Position numbers and translations under genes: made by a program | Assembly: GCA_900544825.1 (NCBI GenBank) | Contig: UQWP01000037.1 | Span: forward strand, 1-36,132 | Length of the DNA stretch: 36,132 nt | Direction: 5' to 3' | DNA from: an uncultured Prevotella sp. | Lineage (GTDB): Bacteria; Bacteroidota; Bacteroidia; Bacteroidales; Bacteroidaceae | In this document: piece by piece, positions 18,570-26,300 of the stretch | Layout: every line of letters begins with the position of its first letter | Numbering within the stretch: the first letter of the stretch is position 1 | The notes under the pieces: generated by a model | Seen by the model: only the letters and a program-made list of their open reading frames with translations | Database searches by the model: none | What the model was told of the DNA's origin: nothing

Positions 18570-18811
18570 TTAACTATGCAGACTGCCAGCAGATTAACAC
18601 AAATACAGACTCAGTACTCTTCTGGAAGAGCGATGAAAGCTATCTTGCCATTCCAAAGAGTTTCTTCTTCAAGACAAGATGGAAGACCTATGACTTCGAC
18701 AGAAGCATAGAACAGCTTGCCATACTCCTAAAGAAGATGGGAGAGACTCATTTCCAGCATACGAACGCTGCCCATTTTGCATATATTACGAATAAATATG
18801 CAGAAGCTTAG
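18536..18811 (+). CDS. Unrecognised small protein, C-terminal part of the frame-split gene
   Basis: A 91-residue open frame in the -1 frame relative to the preceding gene, running to a TAG inside a small hairpin (18801-18818). The text from about residue 8, 'NIYVINYADCQQI', then 'SYLAIPKSFFFKT', reads as the natural continuation of the upstream beta-rich domain, so the two parts together would make a protein of about 181 residues. The nominal ATG at 18536 overlaps the slippery heptamer and may not be a real initiation site. No internal stops or further decay are present, which argues that the frame is either functional or only very recently broken. The product has no signal peptide or membrane span. 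Confidence 0.5.
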   Translation: MHWQQQKNIYVINYADCQQINTNTDSVLFWKSDESYLAIPKSFFFKTRWKTYDFDRSIEQLAILLKKMGETHFQHTNAAHFAYITNKYAEA

Positions 18812-18840
18812 GCTTCTGTATCTCTATATCAAACTTTTTT

Positions 18841-18882
18841 AGCCTCTGCAACAGGATTGTAACTTGCAGAGGCTTTTTTTTT
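18841..18882 (+). terminator. Strong intrinsic terminator after the small split gene
   Basis: AGCCTCTGCAA (18841-18851) pairs perfectly with TTGCAGAGGCT (18864-18874), followed by nine T residues (18874-18882). It insulates the small gene from the downstream pot operon. Confidence 0.92.
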
Positions 18883-18915
18883 GTATTTTTATAGCATTTT
18901 CTTGTCGAAAATGAG

Positions 18916-18923
18916 TAACTTTG
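18916..18923 (+). promoter_or_regulatory. Predicted -7 element for the potABCD operon
   Basis: TAACTTTG matches TAnnTTTG. The predicted start is near 18928, only 17 nt before the potA ATG at 18945. It shows that an in-frame upstream ATG at 18921 is inside the promoter and is not the start. No good -33 TTTG is seen. Confidence 0.6.
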
Positions 18924-18944
18924 CAGCCAAATTTAAACGATAAA

Positions 18945-20345
18945 ATGAATAAGACTGCACAGCACATCATTGACATACAAAATGTGTCGAAAAGATTCGG
19001 CGAGAAAACAGCCCTCAACAATATCAATCTCTTTGTGAGAAAGGGTGAATTCATGACCATTCTCGGTCCTTCGGGATGCGGAAAAACTACTCTTCTGAGA
19101 CTCTTGGCAGGATTCGAAACAGCCACAGAAGGCGTGATTACCATCAGCGGCAACGACATTACCAATCTGCCACCCTACAAACGAAACGTGAACACGGTGT
19201 TCCAGAAATATGCCCTGTTCCCTCACCTCAATGTATTTGACAACATCGCTTTCGGCTTGAAACTCAAGAACACGCCGAAGGACCAAATCATGCCTAAGGT
19301 GAAGCGTGCCCTGAAAATGGTGAACATGAGCGATTACGAATACCGCGACGTGAACTCGCTTTCGGGTGGACAGCAGCAGCGTATCGCCATCGCCCGTGCC
19401 ATCGTCAACGAGCCGGAAGTGCTCCTGCTCGATGAACCGCTGGCTGCACTCGACCTCAAGATGAGAAAAGACATGCAGCTGGAGTTGAAGGAGATGCACG
19501 ACCGTCTGGGAATCACCTTCGTATATGTTACCCACGACCAGGAAGAGGCTCTGACCCTGAGCGACACCATCGTGGTGATGAGCGAGGGAGAAATCCAGCA
19601 GATTGGAACACCTACCGATATCTACAACGAGCCAGCCAATTCGTTTGTGGCAGATTTCATCGGCGAGAGCAACATCCTCTGCGGAACGATGATCCACGAC
19701 TGTCTGGTAAAGGTTGCCGGATCGGAGATTCCTTGTGTGGATAAGGGATTCGGATGCAACCAGGAGGTAGATGTAGTGATCAGACCGGAAGACATTGAAG
19801 TGAGCACAGACACAGAGCACGCCCAGTTTGTCGGCAAGATTACTTCATCCATCTTCAAGGGCGTACACTACGAGATGCTTGCCGAGAGCGACAAGGGTTG
19901 CGAATTTCTGATTCAGAACTACAAGCATTTCGAGGTGGGACAGACCATCGGCATGAGCGTGATTCCCGACAACATCCACATTATGAAGAAGGAGCGCACC
20001 ACCAACACCTTCGAAGCAAAGGTGAATGGCGACGGCACCATCGAGTTCCTGGGCTGCGAATACCAGATAGAGATTCCGGAGGATAAGAAGAATCAGATTC
20101 ATACCGATGAAGACGGCAAGGAAGTGATCAATGTCAACGTGGACTTCGGAAAGATCGAACTCTTCGACAACGAGAGCGAGGGAACCTTTACAGGCGACAT
20201 CAGCTTCATCCTCTACAAGGGCGACCACTATCACCTGACCATCGACACCGACTGGGGCGATAAGCTCTATGTGGATACACAGGACGTATGGGATCTGGGC
20301 GACCACGTAGCAATCACCATTCCTCGAGAAAGTATTACCTATTAA
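18945..20345 (+). CDS. potA: Polyamine ABC transporter ATP-binding protein PotA
   Basis: A 466-residue ATPase that powers spermidine/putrescine import. Walker A is GPSGCGKTT at 41-49, the signature is LSGGQQQRIAIARA, Walker B is VLLLDEPLAAL, and the H-loop is 'VYVTHDQEEAL'. After the nucleotide-binding domain a TOBE-like module (about 274-348, with VIRPEDIEV) is followed by a linker and a second similar module (about 396-460), making the protein about 90 residues longer than E. coli PotA (378). I chose the ATG at 18945 because the upstream in-frame ATG lies inside the promoter. It heads a tight potA-potB-potC-potD operon and works with the two permeases and the binding protein. Confidence 0.93.
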   Translation: MNKTAQHIIDIQNVSKRFGEKTALNNINLFVRKGEFMTILGPSGCGKTTLLRLLAGFETATEGVITISGNDITNLPPYKRNVNTVFQKYALFPHLNVFDNIAFGLKLKNTPKDQIMPKVKRALKMVNMSDYEYRDVNSLSGGQQQRIAIARAIVNEPEVLLLDEPLAALDLKMRKDMQLELKEMHDRLGITFVYVTHDQEEALTLSDTIVVMSEGEIQQIGTPTDIYNEPANSFVADFIGESNILCGTMIHDCLVKVAGSEIPCVDKGFGCNQEVDVVIRPEDIEVSTDTEHAQFVGKITSSIFKGVHYEMLAESDKGCEFLIQNYKHFEVGQTIGMSVIPDNIHIMKKERTTNTFEAKVNGDGTIEFLGCEYQIEIPEDKKNQIHTDEDGKEVINVNVDFGKIELFDNESEGTFTGDISFILYKGDHYHLTIDTDWGDKLYVDTQDVWDLGDHVAITIPRESITY

Positions 20346-20368
20346 ATTATAAAATTGTAGATCAGAAA

Positions 20369-21154
20369 TTGAAACTCATTAAGTTTATCTCTTCGCGACA
20401 GAGTTGGTCGATTCCATACGCCATCTTCGCGGCAATTTTCGTGGTGCTACCCTTGCTGCTCATCGTGTTCTTTGCGTTCACCGATGAGTACGGGCACATC
20501 ACGCTCTATAATTTCCAGAAATTCCTGGCGCATCCCGAAGCCATCAATACCTTTGTGTATTCCATCGGAATCGCCTTTCTCAACACCCTGCTCTGTATCC
20601 TGCTGGGCTATCCGGCAGCGTATATCCTCACGCAGACCAAGATGAAATATGCCAACACCATCGTGATGCTCTTCATCCTGCCTATGTGGGTGAACATCCT
20701 GGTGAGAACACTCGCCACCGTGGCACTCTTCGATTTCGCCGACCTGCCGCTGGGCGAGGGAGCCCTGCTGTTTGGTATGGTATATAACTTCATCCCCTTC
20801 ATGATTTATCCTATCTACAACACTCTCCAGAAGATGGACCGCAGTTATATCGAGGCAGCCGAAGACCTAGGCGCATCGCCTTGGCAACAGTTCTACAAGG
20901 TGATACTGCCCCTATCGATGCCGGGCGTGGCAAGCGGAATCCTGATGGTATTCATGCCAACCATCTCTACCTTCGCCATCTCAGAGCTGCTCACGATGAA
21001 CAACATCAAGCTCTTCGGTACCACCATCCAGGAGAACATCAACAATTCGATGTGGAACTATGGTGCAGCCCTCTCGCTCATCATGCTCTTCCTCATCGGT
21101 GCCTCTACCCTCATAGCAGGCGATGGCAGCAAACAGGAAGGAGGTATCAGATGA
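20369..21154 (+). CDS. potB: Polyamine ABC transporter permease PotB
   Basis: A 261-residue inner-membrane permease with about six transmembrane helices and the binding-protein-dependent transport loop 'EAAEDLGASPWQQFYKVILP', which contacts PotA. No ATG gives a sensible N-terminus: the only in-frame ATG (20288) lies within potA and would add 27 residues of non-protein-like sequence. A TTG at 20369, 23 nt after the potA stop, would give MKLIKFISSRQSW, a normal start for this family. It pairs with PotC, whose start codon overlaps its stop (ATGA). Confidence in the function is high, in the exact start moderate. Confidence 0.88.
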   Translation: MKLIKFISSRQSWSIPYAIFAAIFVVLPLLLIVFFAFTDEYGHITLYNFQKFLAHPEAINTFVYSIGIAFLNTLLCILLGYPAAYILTQTKMKYANTIVMLFILPMWVNILVRTLATVALFDFADLPLGEGALLFGMVYNFIPFMIYPIYNTLQKMDRSYIEAAEDLGASPWQQFYKVILPLSMPGVASGILMVFMPTISTFAISELLTMNNIKLFGTTIQENINNSMWNYGAALSLIMLFLIGASTLIAGDGSKQEGGIR

Positions 21155-21972
21155 TGAATTCACTGTTTACCAAGGATATGATGAAGAAGATTTTCTGTCA
21201 GGGTTATCTGTGGCTGCTCCTGCTGCTGCTCTACTCCCCAATCCTCATCATCGTGATTTTCTCGTTTACCGAGGCCAGGGTCATGGGCAACTGGACGGGC
21301 TTCTCGCTGCAGCTCTACAAGAATCTCTTCGTAGAAGGTACCCACCACTCGCTCACGGCGGCACTCATCAATACGATCACCATCGCACTGATCACCGCCA
21401 CCGTATCTACGATTTTCGGAACCCTCACCGCCATCGGAATCTACAATCTGAGAAACCGGTATGCGAGAAACGCCATCCAGTTCGTCAACAATATCCCGAT
21501 ACTCAACGGCGACATCATCATCGGTATCTCGCTCTTCCTGCTCTTCATCACGCTGGGCATTCCGCAGGGCTATACCACAGTGGTACTCTCTCACATCACC
21601 TTCTGTCTGCCCTACGTCATCCTGAGTGTGATGCCTAGACTGAAGCAGATGAACCCGAACCTCTATGAGGCAGCACTCGACCTGGGTGCTTCTCCGATGC
21701 AGGCATTGCGCAAGGTGATTATTCCGGAGATTCTGCCCGGTATGATTTCGGGCTTCATGCTCGCCATCACGATGAGTATCGACGATTTCGCCGTCACCAT
21801 CTTCACCATCGGAAACGAGGGATTGGAGACGCTCTCCACCTTCATCTATGCCGATGCCAGAAAGGGAGGCCTGACACCGGAACTTCGTCCGCTGAGTACG
21901 ATCATCTTCGTATTGGTGCTCGTGATGCTGATTATCATCAATCGTCGTTCGGATAAAAATAAGAAAAAATAA
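21151..21972 (+). CDS. potC: Polyamine ABC transporter permease PotC
   Basis: A 273-residue inner-membrane permease with about six hydrophobic helices and the loop EAALDLGASPMQALRKVIIP for coupling to PotA. The ATG at 21151 overlaps the potB stop in an ATGA arrangement and follows a good Shine-Dalgarno-like AGGAGG (21138-21143 region), unusual among the mostly A-rich leaders in this window. Translational coupling with potB is likely. An open frame extends upstream into potB, but that sequence is out of frame with any known permease and is not used. PotC and PotB form the membrane channel of the importer. Confidence 0.93.
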   Translation: MMNSLFTKDMMKKIFCQGYLWLLLLLLYSPILIIVIFSFTEARVMGNWTGFSLQLYKNLFVEGTHHSLTAALINTITIALITATVSTIFGTLTAIGIYNLRNRYARNAIQFVNNIPILNGDIIIGISLFLLFITLGIPQGYTTVVLSHITFCLPYVILSVMPRLKQMNPNLYEAALDLGASPMQALRKVIIPEILPGMISGFMLAITMSIDDFAVTIFTIGNEGLETLSTFIYADARKGGLTPELRPLSTIIFVLVLVMLIIINRRSDKNKKK

Positions 21973-21974
21973 GA

Positions 21975-23363
21975 ATGAAGAACAAGATATTTTTAGGAGG
22001 AGTTAAGGGAGTCAGAGGAGTTAAGACAATTGCTTTTCTCTTCCTGACCCTGCTGATGATTCTGCCGCTCTCATCCTGTTACAACAAGGAGAACAGAGAG
22101 GAGATATTGAAGGTTTACAACTGGGGAGACTACATCGATGAGGATATCCTTGCCGAATTCCCGAAATGGTATGAGGAGCAGACGGGCAAGAAGATCCGCG
22201 TCATCTACCAGACCTTCGACATCAATGAAGTGATGCTCACCAAGATTGAGCGTGGCCACGAAGATTACGATGTGGTGTGCCCATCAGAATACATCATCGA
22301 GCGAATGCTTCGCAAAGACCTTCTGCTGCCTATCGACACCGCTTTCGGCAAGACGCCGAATTATCTCAAGAACGTGTCTCCTTACATCGTGAAGCAGATT
22401 GATGCCACCTCGAATCATGGCAGAATCGCCCACAATTATGCCGTGCCATACATGTGGGGAACCTGCGGTATCTTATATAATAAGGTACACGTACCTATAA
22501 AGGATGCACAAACCTGGGGCACACTGTGGAGTCCCAGATATCGTGGCAAGCTCCTGATGAAGGATTCCTACCGCGATTCTTACGGCACCGCCCTGATATG
22601 GGAGCATCGCAAGGAACTGGCTGCCGGCAAGGTGACCGTTCCGGAACTGATGAACGATTATTCGCCAAAAGCCGTTGCCATCGTAGAGAAACAGCTGAAA
22701 GCGCTGAAACCGAACATCGAGGGATGGGAGGCTGATTTCGGCAAGGAGACGATGACCAAAGGCAAGGCTTATCTGAATATGACCTGGAGCGGTGATGCGG
22801 TTTGGGCGATAGAAGAAGCCGGGAAAGTAGGCGTGGATCTGGGATATGAAGTACCGAAGGAGGGAAGCAACGTATGGTTTGACGGATGGGTGATTCCGAA
22901 GTATTCCCGCAATCCGAAGGCAGCTTCCTACTTCATCAACTATCTCTGCCAAGAAGATGTGGCTCTCGCCAATATGGAAACCACGGGCTATGTGAGCAGT
23001 ATAGCGGGCAAGAAGGTCTTCGAAGCGATGAGCGACAAGGAGGCTTATCCTGAGACGGTGAATCTGGCTTATTTCTTCGGAGAGGAAGGCAGAAAGGCGC
23101 ATCTCAACCCGATTATGTATCCTGACAGTACAGTGGTGGCAAGATGTGCGATGATTCATGATGCCGGCGATCATACTCCGGAAGTTCTGGATATGTGGTC
23201 GAAAGTGAAGGGTGATAACCTGGGTGGCGGCATCGTGATTTTCCTTCTGGCAGTAGTTTTGGGCTTAACCATCTTTGTTTCTATCAAGAAATTCGAGCAC
23301 TACAAGCACAGAAGATTGTCGAGAAAGCATCGCAGACACCACGTTATAAAAGTTAAAGGGTAA
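21975..23363 (+). CDS. potD: Polyamine-binding lipoprotein PotD with an added C-terminal membrane span
   Basis: A 462-residue extracytoplasmic solute-binding protein. A hydrophobic leader ends at a lipobox (PLSSCYN, Cys about 35). The PotD/PotF fold begins with 'LKVYNWGDYIDEDI' and continues through 'YDVVCPSEYIIERM', 'AVPYMWGTCGILYNK' and 'YLNMTWSGDAVWAIEEA', which form the polyamine pocket in this family. After the domain a strong hydrophobic helix (about 418-438) is followed by a very basic tail rich in His, Arg and Lys. E. coli PotD (348 residues) has no such tail. The start is 2 nt after the potC stop. Putrescine versus spermidine preference cannot be told. Confidence 0.92.
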   Translation: MKNKIFLGGVKGVRGVKTIAFLFLTLLMILPLSSCYNKENREEILKVYNWGDYIDEDILAEFPKWYEEQTGKKIRVIYQTFDINEVMLTKIERGHEDYDVVCPSEYIIERMLRKDLLLPIDTAFGKTPNYLKNVSPYIVKQIDATSNHGRIAHNYAVPYMWGTCGILYNKVHVPIKDAQTWGTLWSPRYRGKLLMKDSYRDSYGTALIWEHRKELAAGKVTVPELMNDYSPKAVAIVEKQLKALKPNIEGWEADFGKETMTKGKAYLNMTWSGDAVWAIEEAGKVGVDLGYEVPKEGSNVWFDGWVIPKYSRNPKAASYFINYLCQEDVALANMETTGYVSSIAGKKVFEAMSDKEAYPETVNLAYFFGEEGRKAHLNPIMYPDSTVVARCAMIHDAGDHTPEVLDMWSKVKGDNLGGGIVIFLLAVVLGLTIFVSIKKFEHYKHRRLSRKHRRHHVIKVKG

Positions 23364-23393
23364 AAAGAGCCTTACCCCTCTCGCCTCCGTCCA

Positions 23394-23410
23394 CAGCGAT
23401 TCCATCGCTG
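23394..23410. other. Perfect short hairpin downstream of potD
   Basis: CAGCGAT, a TCC loop, then ATCGCTG. It lies 31 nt past the potD stop but has no T-run, and a smaller AGGC/GCCT hairpin (23418-23429) followed by TCTATTTT comes next. Together they may end or protect the pot mRNA. Confidence 0.35.
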
Positions 23411-23487
23411 GTCCAACAGGCAAAAGCCTTCTATTTTAGGGAAAAATGAAGTTTTTTGAGAAAAAAGTGAAAAAAGTTGCAGAAAAA

Positions 23488-23519
23488 TTTGGTGGAATGA
23501 AAAAAAAGCACTACCTTTG
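23488..23519 (+). promoter_or_regulatory. Predicted promoter of tRNA-Tyr
   Basis: TTTG (23488-23491), a 20-bp spacer and TACCTTTG (23512-23519) form a full consensus promoter. The start near 23524 leaves 57 nt before the mature tRNA. Confidence 0.75.
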
Positions 23520-23580
23520 CACTCGCTTTTAAGAACAAAGCTTTTACCAAATAAAGATTGTTCACAAATCAAAAGCTTTT

Positions 23581-23662
23581 GGGTAGTTACCAGAGTGGCC
23601 AAATGGGGCAGACTGTAAATCTGCTGGCTATGCCTTCGGTGGTTCGAATCCATCACTACCCA
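23581..23662 (+). tRNA. tRNA-Tyr (anticodon GTA)
   Basis: A class II tRNA of 82 nt without an encoded CCA. The acceptor stem GGGTAGT (23581-23587) pairs with ACTACCC (23655-23661), with A as discriminator. The anticodon stem GCAGA/TCTGC (23608-23612, 23620-23624) encloses the loop CTGTAAA with anticodon GTA at 23615-23617. A long variable arm contains GGC/GCC, and the T-loop is TTCGAAT. It has its own promoter and terminator. Confidence 0.95.
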
Positions 23663-23692
23663 CTTTTCCCAAAAATAACTCAAAGATATAAA

Positions 23693-23726
23693 GATCCGGT
23701 TTTCATTATGAGAATCGGATTTTTTG
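23693..23726 (+). terminator. Intrinsic terminator after tRNA-Tyr
   Basis: The stem runs from ATCCGGTTTTC (23694-23704) to GAGAATCGGAT (23710-23720), with G-T pairs and a short loop, followed by six or more T residues to 23726. Confidence 0.8.
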
Positions 23727-23782
23727 TTTTTATACTATCCACAGATTTTTAGTAGAAAAGAAACAGAATAATATATAAACGG

Positions 23783-23817
23783 AAAAGCGATGGATTTCTG
23801 CAATCCATCGCTTTTTT
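23783..23817. terminator. Bidirectional terminator between tRNA-Tyr and fcl
   Basis: AAGCGATGGATT (23785-23796) pairs with AATCCATCGCTT (23802-23813), with T residues on the plus side and A residues on the minus side. It lies 21 nt past the fcl stop and probably ends the gmd-fcl transcript. Confidence 0.88.
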
Positions 23818-23837
23818 CATATTTCTCAACCAAAAGA

Positions 23838-25046
23838 TTAGTCCTTCAAACTCTCCTGATACCAGTCGAAGAGCTTCTTCACACCATCCTCAATCTCAAC
23901 CTTATGAGTCCAGCCGAGGCTATGGAGCTTATCCACAGAGATGAGCTTTCTTGGGGTTCCATCAGGCTTGCTGGCATCAAACTCAACCTCACCTTCGAAA
24001 CCTACGGCCTTTACTACAAGCTCTGAAAGCTCACGGATGGTAAGTTCCTTACCAGTTCCCACATTGATATGGCAGTTGCGAATCTCACCCAGAGATGGGA
24101 TGGCACCGCCACGACCCTCTGAATTGTTTCTATCCACGGCACCATCTACCTTGGCACCATAGAATACAGAACTGTACTTCTCGATACCGATGATATCCTT
24201 GAAATCTACATTCAGGAGCACATGCACGCTGGCATCAGCCATATCCTCGCTCCAGAGGAACTCACGGAGCGGTGTTCCGGTTCCCCAGAGCACAACCTTA
24301 TTATCATAGATACCATAGAACTCCAATGCCTTCAGAATGCGCTCATGAGAGTTGCTTCCATCCACATTGCCCTCGCCGATGATGGCACGGAGCTTATCAG
24401 TAGGATTGATCGGACGCTTGTTCATATCCACCTCGATACTATGCCAGTCGCCGTCGTGGATGAGCTTGGCAAGATAAATCTTACGCATCATCGCAGGCAT
24501 CACGTGGCTGTTCTCCAAGTGGAAGTTATCGTTCGGACCATAGAGGTTGGTTGGCATCACAGCGATATAGTTGGTACCATACTGAAGATTGTAGCTCTCG
24601 CACATCTTCAGTCCGGCAATCTTGGCGATGGCATATTCCTCGTTGGTATATTCCAGCGGAGAAGTGAGGAGCACATCCTCCTTCATTGGCTGCGGAGCAT
24701 CCTTCGGATAGATGCAGGTAGAGCCCAGGAAGAGGAGCTTCTTCACACCATGAGAATAGGCATTGCTGATGACGTTGCACTGCATCTTCATATTCTGCAT
24801 GATGAAGTCGGCACGATAGAGCGAATTCGCCATGATACCGCCCACGAAGGCTGCAGCCAAGACCACAGCATCCGGCTTCTCCTCATCAAAGAACTTCTCT
24901 ACTGCATACTGGTCGGTCAAGTCGAGTTCTTTGTGAGAACGACCCACCAGATTGTGATAGCCTCTCTTCTCGAGGTTATTCCAGATAGCAGAACCCACGA
25001 GTCCATGGTGTCCTGCTATATAAATCTTAGAATCTTTTGATAACAT
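23838..25046 (-). CDS. fcl: GDP-L-fucose synthase
   Basis: A 402-residue short-chain dehydrogenase/reductase that epimerises and reduces GDP-4-keto-6-deoxymannose to GDP-L-fucose using NADPH. The nucleotide-binding motif is GHHGLVGSA (12-20). The catalytic residues Ser109 (FLGST), Tyr138 and Lys142 (YAIAK) match the E. coli set shifted by two. It is about 80 residues longer than E. coli Fcl (321). The extra sequence is mainly between about 270 and 335, including a Gly-rich SEGRGGAIPS segment, a form I recall from other Bacteroidota. It follows gmd by 47 nt and performs the next step, supplying fucose for capsule or glycoprotein synthesis. Confidence 0.95.
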   Translation of the reverse strand: MLSKDSKIYIAGHHGLVGSAIWNNLEKRGYHNLVGRSHKELDLTDQYAVEKFFDEEKPDAVVLAAAFVGGIMANSLYRADFIMQNMKMQCNVISNAYSHGVKKLLFLGSTCIYPKDAPQPMKEDVLLTSPLEYTNEEYAIAKIAGLKMCESYNLQYGTNYIAVMPTNLYGPNDNFHLENSHVMPAMMRKIYLAKLIHDGDWHSIEVDMNKRPINPTDKLRAIIGEGNVDGSNSHERILKALEFYGIYDNKVVLWGTGTPLREFLWSEDMADASVHVLLNVDFKDIIGIEKYSSVFYGAKVDGAVDRNNSEGRGGAIPSLGEIRNCHINVGTGKELTIRELSELVVKAVGFEGEVEFDASKPDGTPRKLISVDKLHSLGWTHKVEIEDGVKKLFDWYQESLKD

Positions 25047-25093
25047 TGATTATTATTGTAAACTATCAACCGTTAACTATCAACTGTTAACTA

Positions 25094-26206
25094 TTACTTA
25101 ACAATACCCTTCTCCAAGTATTCCACGAGGTTGCAGCGAACCTTCTCACCGGCAGCCTCGGCAGCCACCTTGGCCATATCGCTCTCTACCATGATCTTGA
25201 CGAGATCTTCGAAAGAGGTGGTGTTTGGATTCCAGCCGAGTTTAGCCTTTGCCTTTGTTGGGTCACCCCAGAGGTTAACCACGTCAGTAGGACGATAGAA
25301 ATCTGGAGAAACCTCAACGAGAGTCTTGCCGATAAGCTCCTCAGGACCCTCAACGCAGATACCCTTCTCGTTCTCATTCTTGCCTTCCCACTTCAGTTCG
25401 ATGCCTACGTGGTGGAAAGCCAACTGGGCGAACTCACGAACTGAGTGCTGCTTACCTGTTGCAATCACGAAATCCTCTGGCTTCTCTGCCTGGAGAATCA
25501 ACCACATACACTCTACGTAATCCTTGGCATAACCCCAGTCACGGAGAGAATCCAGGTTACCGAGATAGAGCTTGCTCTGCTTGCCCTGCTTGATACGGGC
25601 TGCAGCCAATGTAATCTTGCGGGTTACGAAAGTCTCACCACGGCGCTCACTCTCGTGATTGAAAAGAATACCCGAACAGCAGAACATATTGTACGCCTCA
25701 CGATACTCCTTGACAATCCAGAAGCCATACTGCTTGGCTACTGCGTATGGAGAATAAGGATGGAATGGAGTGTTCTCGTTCTGAGGAACCTCCTCTACCT
25801 TACCATAAAGCTCAGATGTGGAAGCTTGATACATACGGCAGGTCTCGGTCAAACCGCACTGGCGGATAGCCTCCAGGATACGGAGCACACCTGTTGCATC
25901 TACGTCGGCAGTAAACTCAGGAGAGTCGAAGCTCACCTGTACGTGGCTCTGAGCTGCGAGGTTATAAACTTCGGTTGGCTTCACCTTGTTCATCACCTGG
26001 ATGATGCTCATAGAGTCACCAAGGTCGGCATAATGAAGGTGAAAGTTTGGGGTACCCTCCAAATGTGCGATGCGCTCGCGATAATCGGTAGATGAGCGAC
26101 GGATTGTTCCGTGAACATCATACCCCTTACTCAACAACAATTCGGCTAAGTAAGAGCCATCCTGACCTGTGATACCTGTAATTAAAGCTACTTTTCTATT
26201 TTCCAT
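25094..26206 (-). CDS. gmd: GDP-mannose 4,6-dehydratase
   Basis: A 370-residue extended SDR enzyme that converts GDP-D-mannose to GDP-4-keto-6-deoxy-D-mannose, the first step towards GDP-L-fucose. The NADP-binding motif is GITGQDGSYL (11-20). The catalytic residues are Thr130 and Glu132 (ASTSELYG), Tyr154 and Lys158 (YAVAK). The 'ESERRGETFVTRKI' and 'GNLDSLRDWGYAKDYV' segments are diagnostic. The length is normal. It is the promoter-proximal gene of a gmd-fcl pair. The upstream helicase gene is in the same direction with no terminator seen between, so some read-through into gmd is possible in addition to its own promoter. Confidence 0.97.
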   Translation of the reverse strand: MENRKVALITGITGQDGSYLAELLLSKGYDVHGTIRRSSTDYRERIAHLEGTPNFHLHYADLGDSMSIIQVMNKVKPTEVYNLAAQSHVQVSFDSPEFTADVDATGVLRILEAIRQCGLTETCRMYQASTSELYGKVEEVPQNENTPFHPYSPYAVAKQYGFWIVKEYREAYNMFCCSGILFNHESERRGETFVTRKITLAAARIKQGKQSKLYLGNLDSLRDWGYAKDYVECMWLILQAEKPEDFVIATGKQHSVREFAQLAFHHVGIELKWEGKNENEKGICVEGPEELIGKTLVEVSPDFYRPTDVVNLWGDPTKAKAKLGWNPNTTSFEDLVKIMVESDMAKVAAEAAGEKVRCNLVEYLEKGIVK

Positions 26207-26241
26207 TTACTTCTTTATATGATAAATTAATAAATTCGTTG

Positions 26242-26273
26242 CAAAAGTACGACTTTTTTCTCAGACTATCAAA
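26242..26273 (-). promoter_or_regulatory. Predicted promoter of gmd-fcl
   Basis: The minus strand reads TTTG (26270-26273), a 20-bp spacer and TACTTTTG (26242-26249). The start near 26237 gives a leader of about 31 nt. Confidence 0.75.
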
Positions 26274-26300
26274 CTTTCTGTCATTTATTTACTTTTTTCT

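Noticed and set aside
18921..18944. An upstream in-frame ATG that would lengthen PotA by eight residues
   Set aside because: It lies inside the predicted -7 promoter element and would precede the transcription start.
20288..20368. An ATG within potA that would extend PotB upstream
   Set aside because: The added residues are potA read in another frame and look nothing like a permease N-terminus. TTG at 20369 is better.
23372..23683. A 103-codon minus-strand open frame over the tRNA-Tyr region
   Set aside because: It covers the tRNA on the opposite strand and includes the translated tRNA complement, a well-known false gene call.
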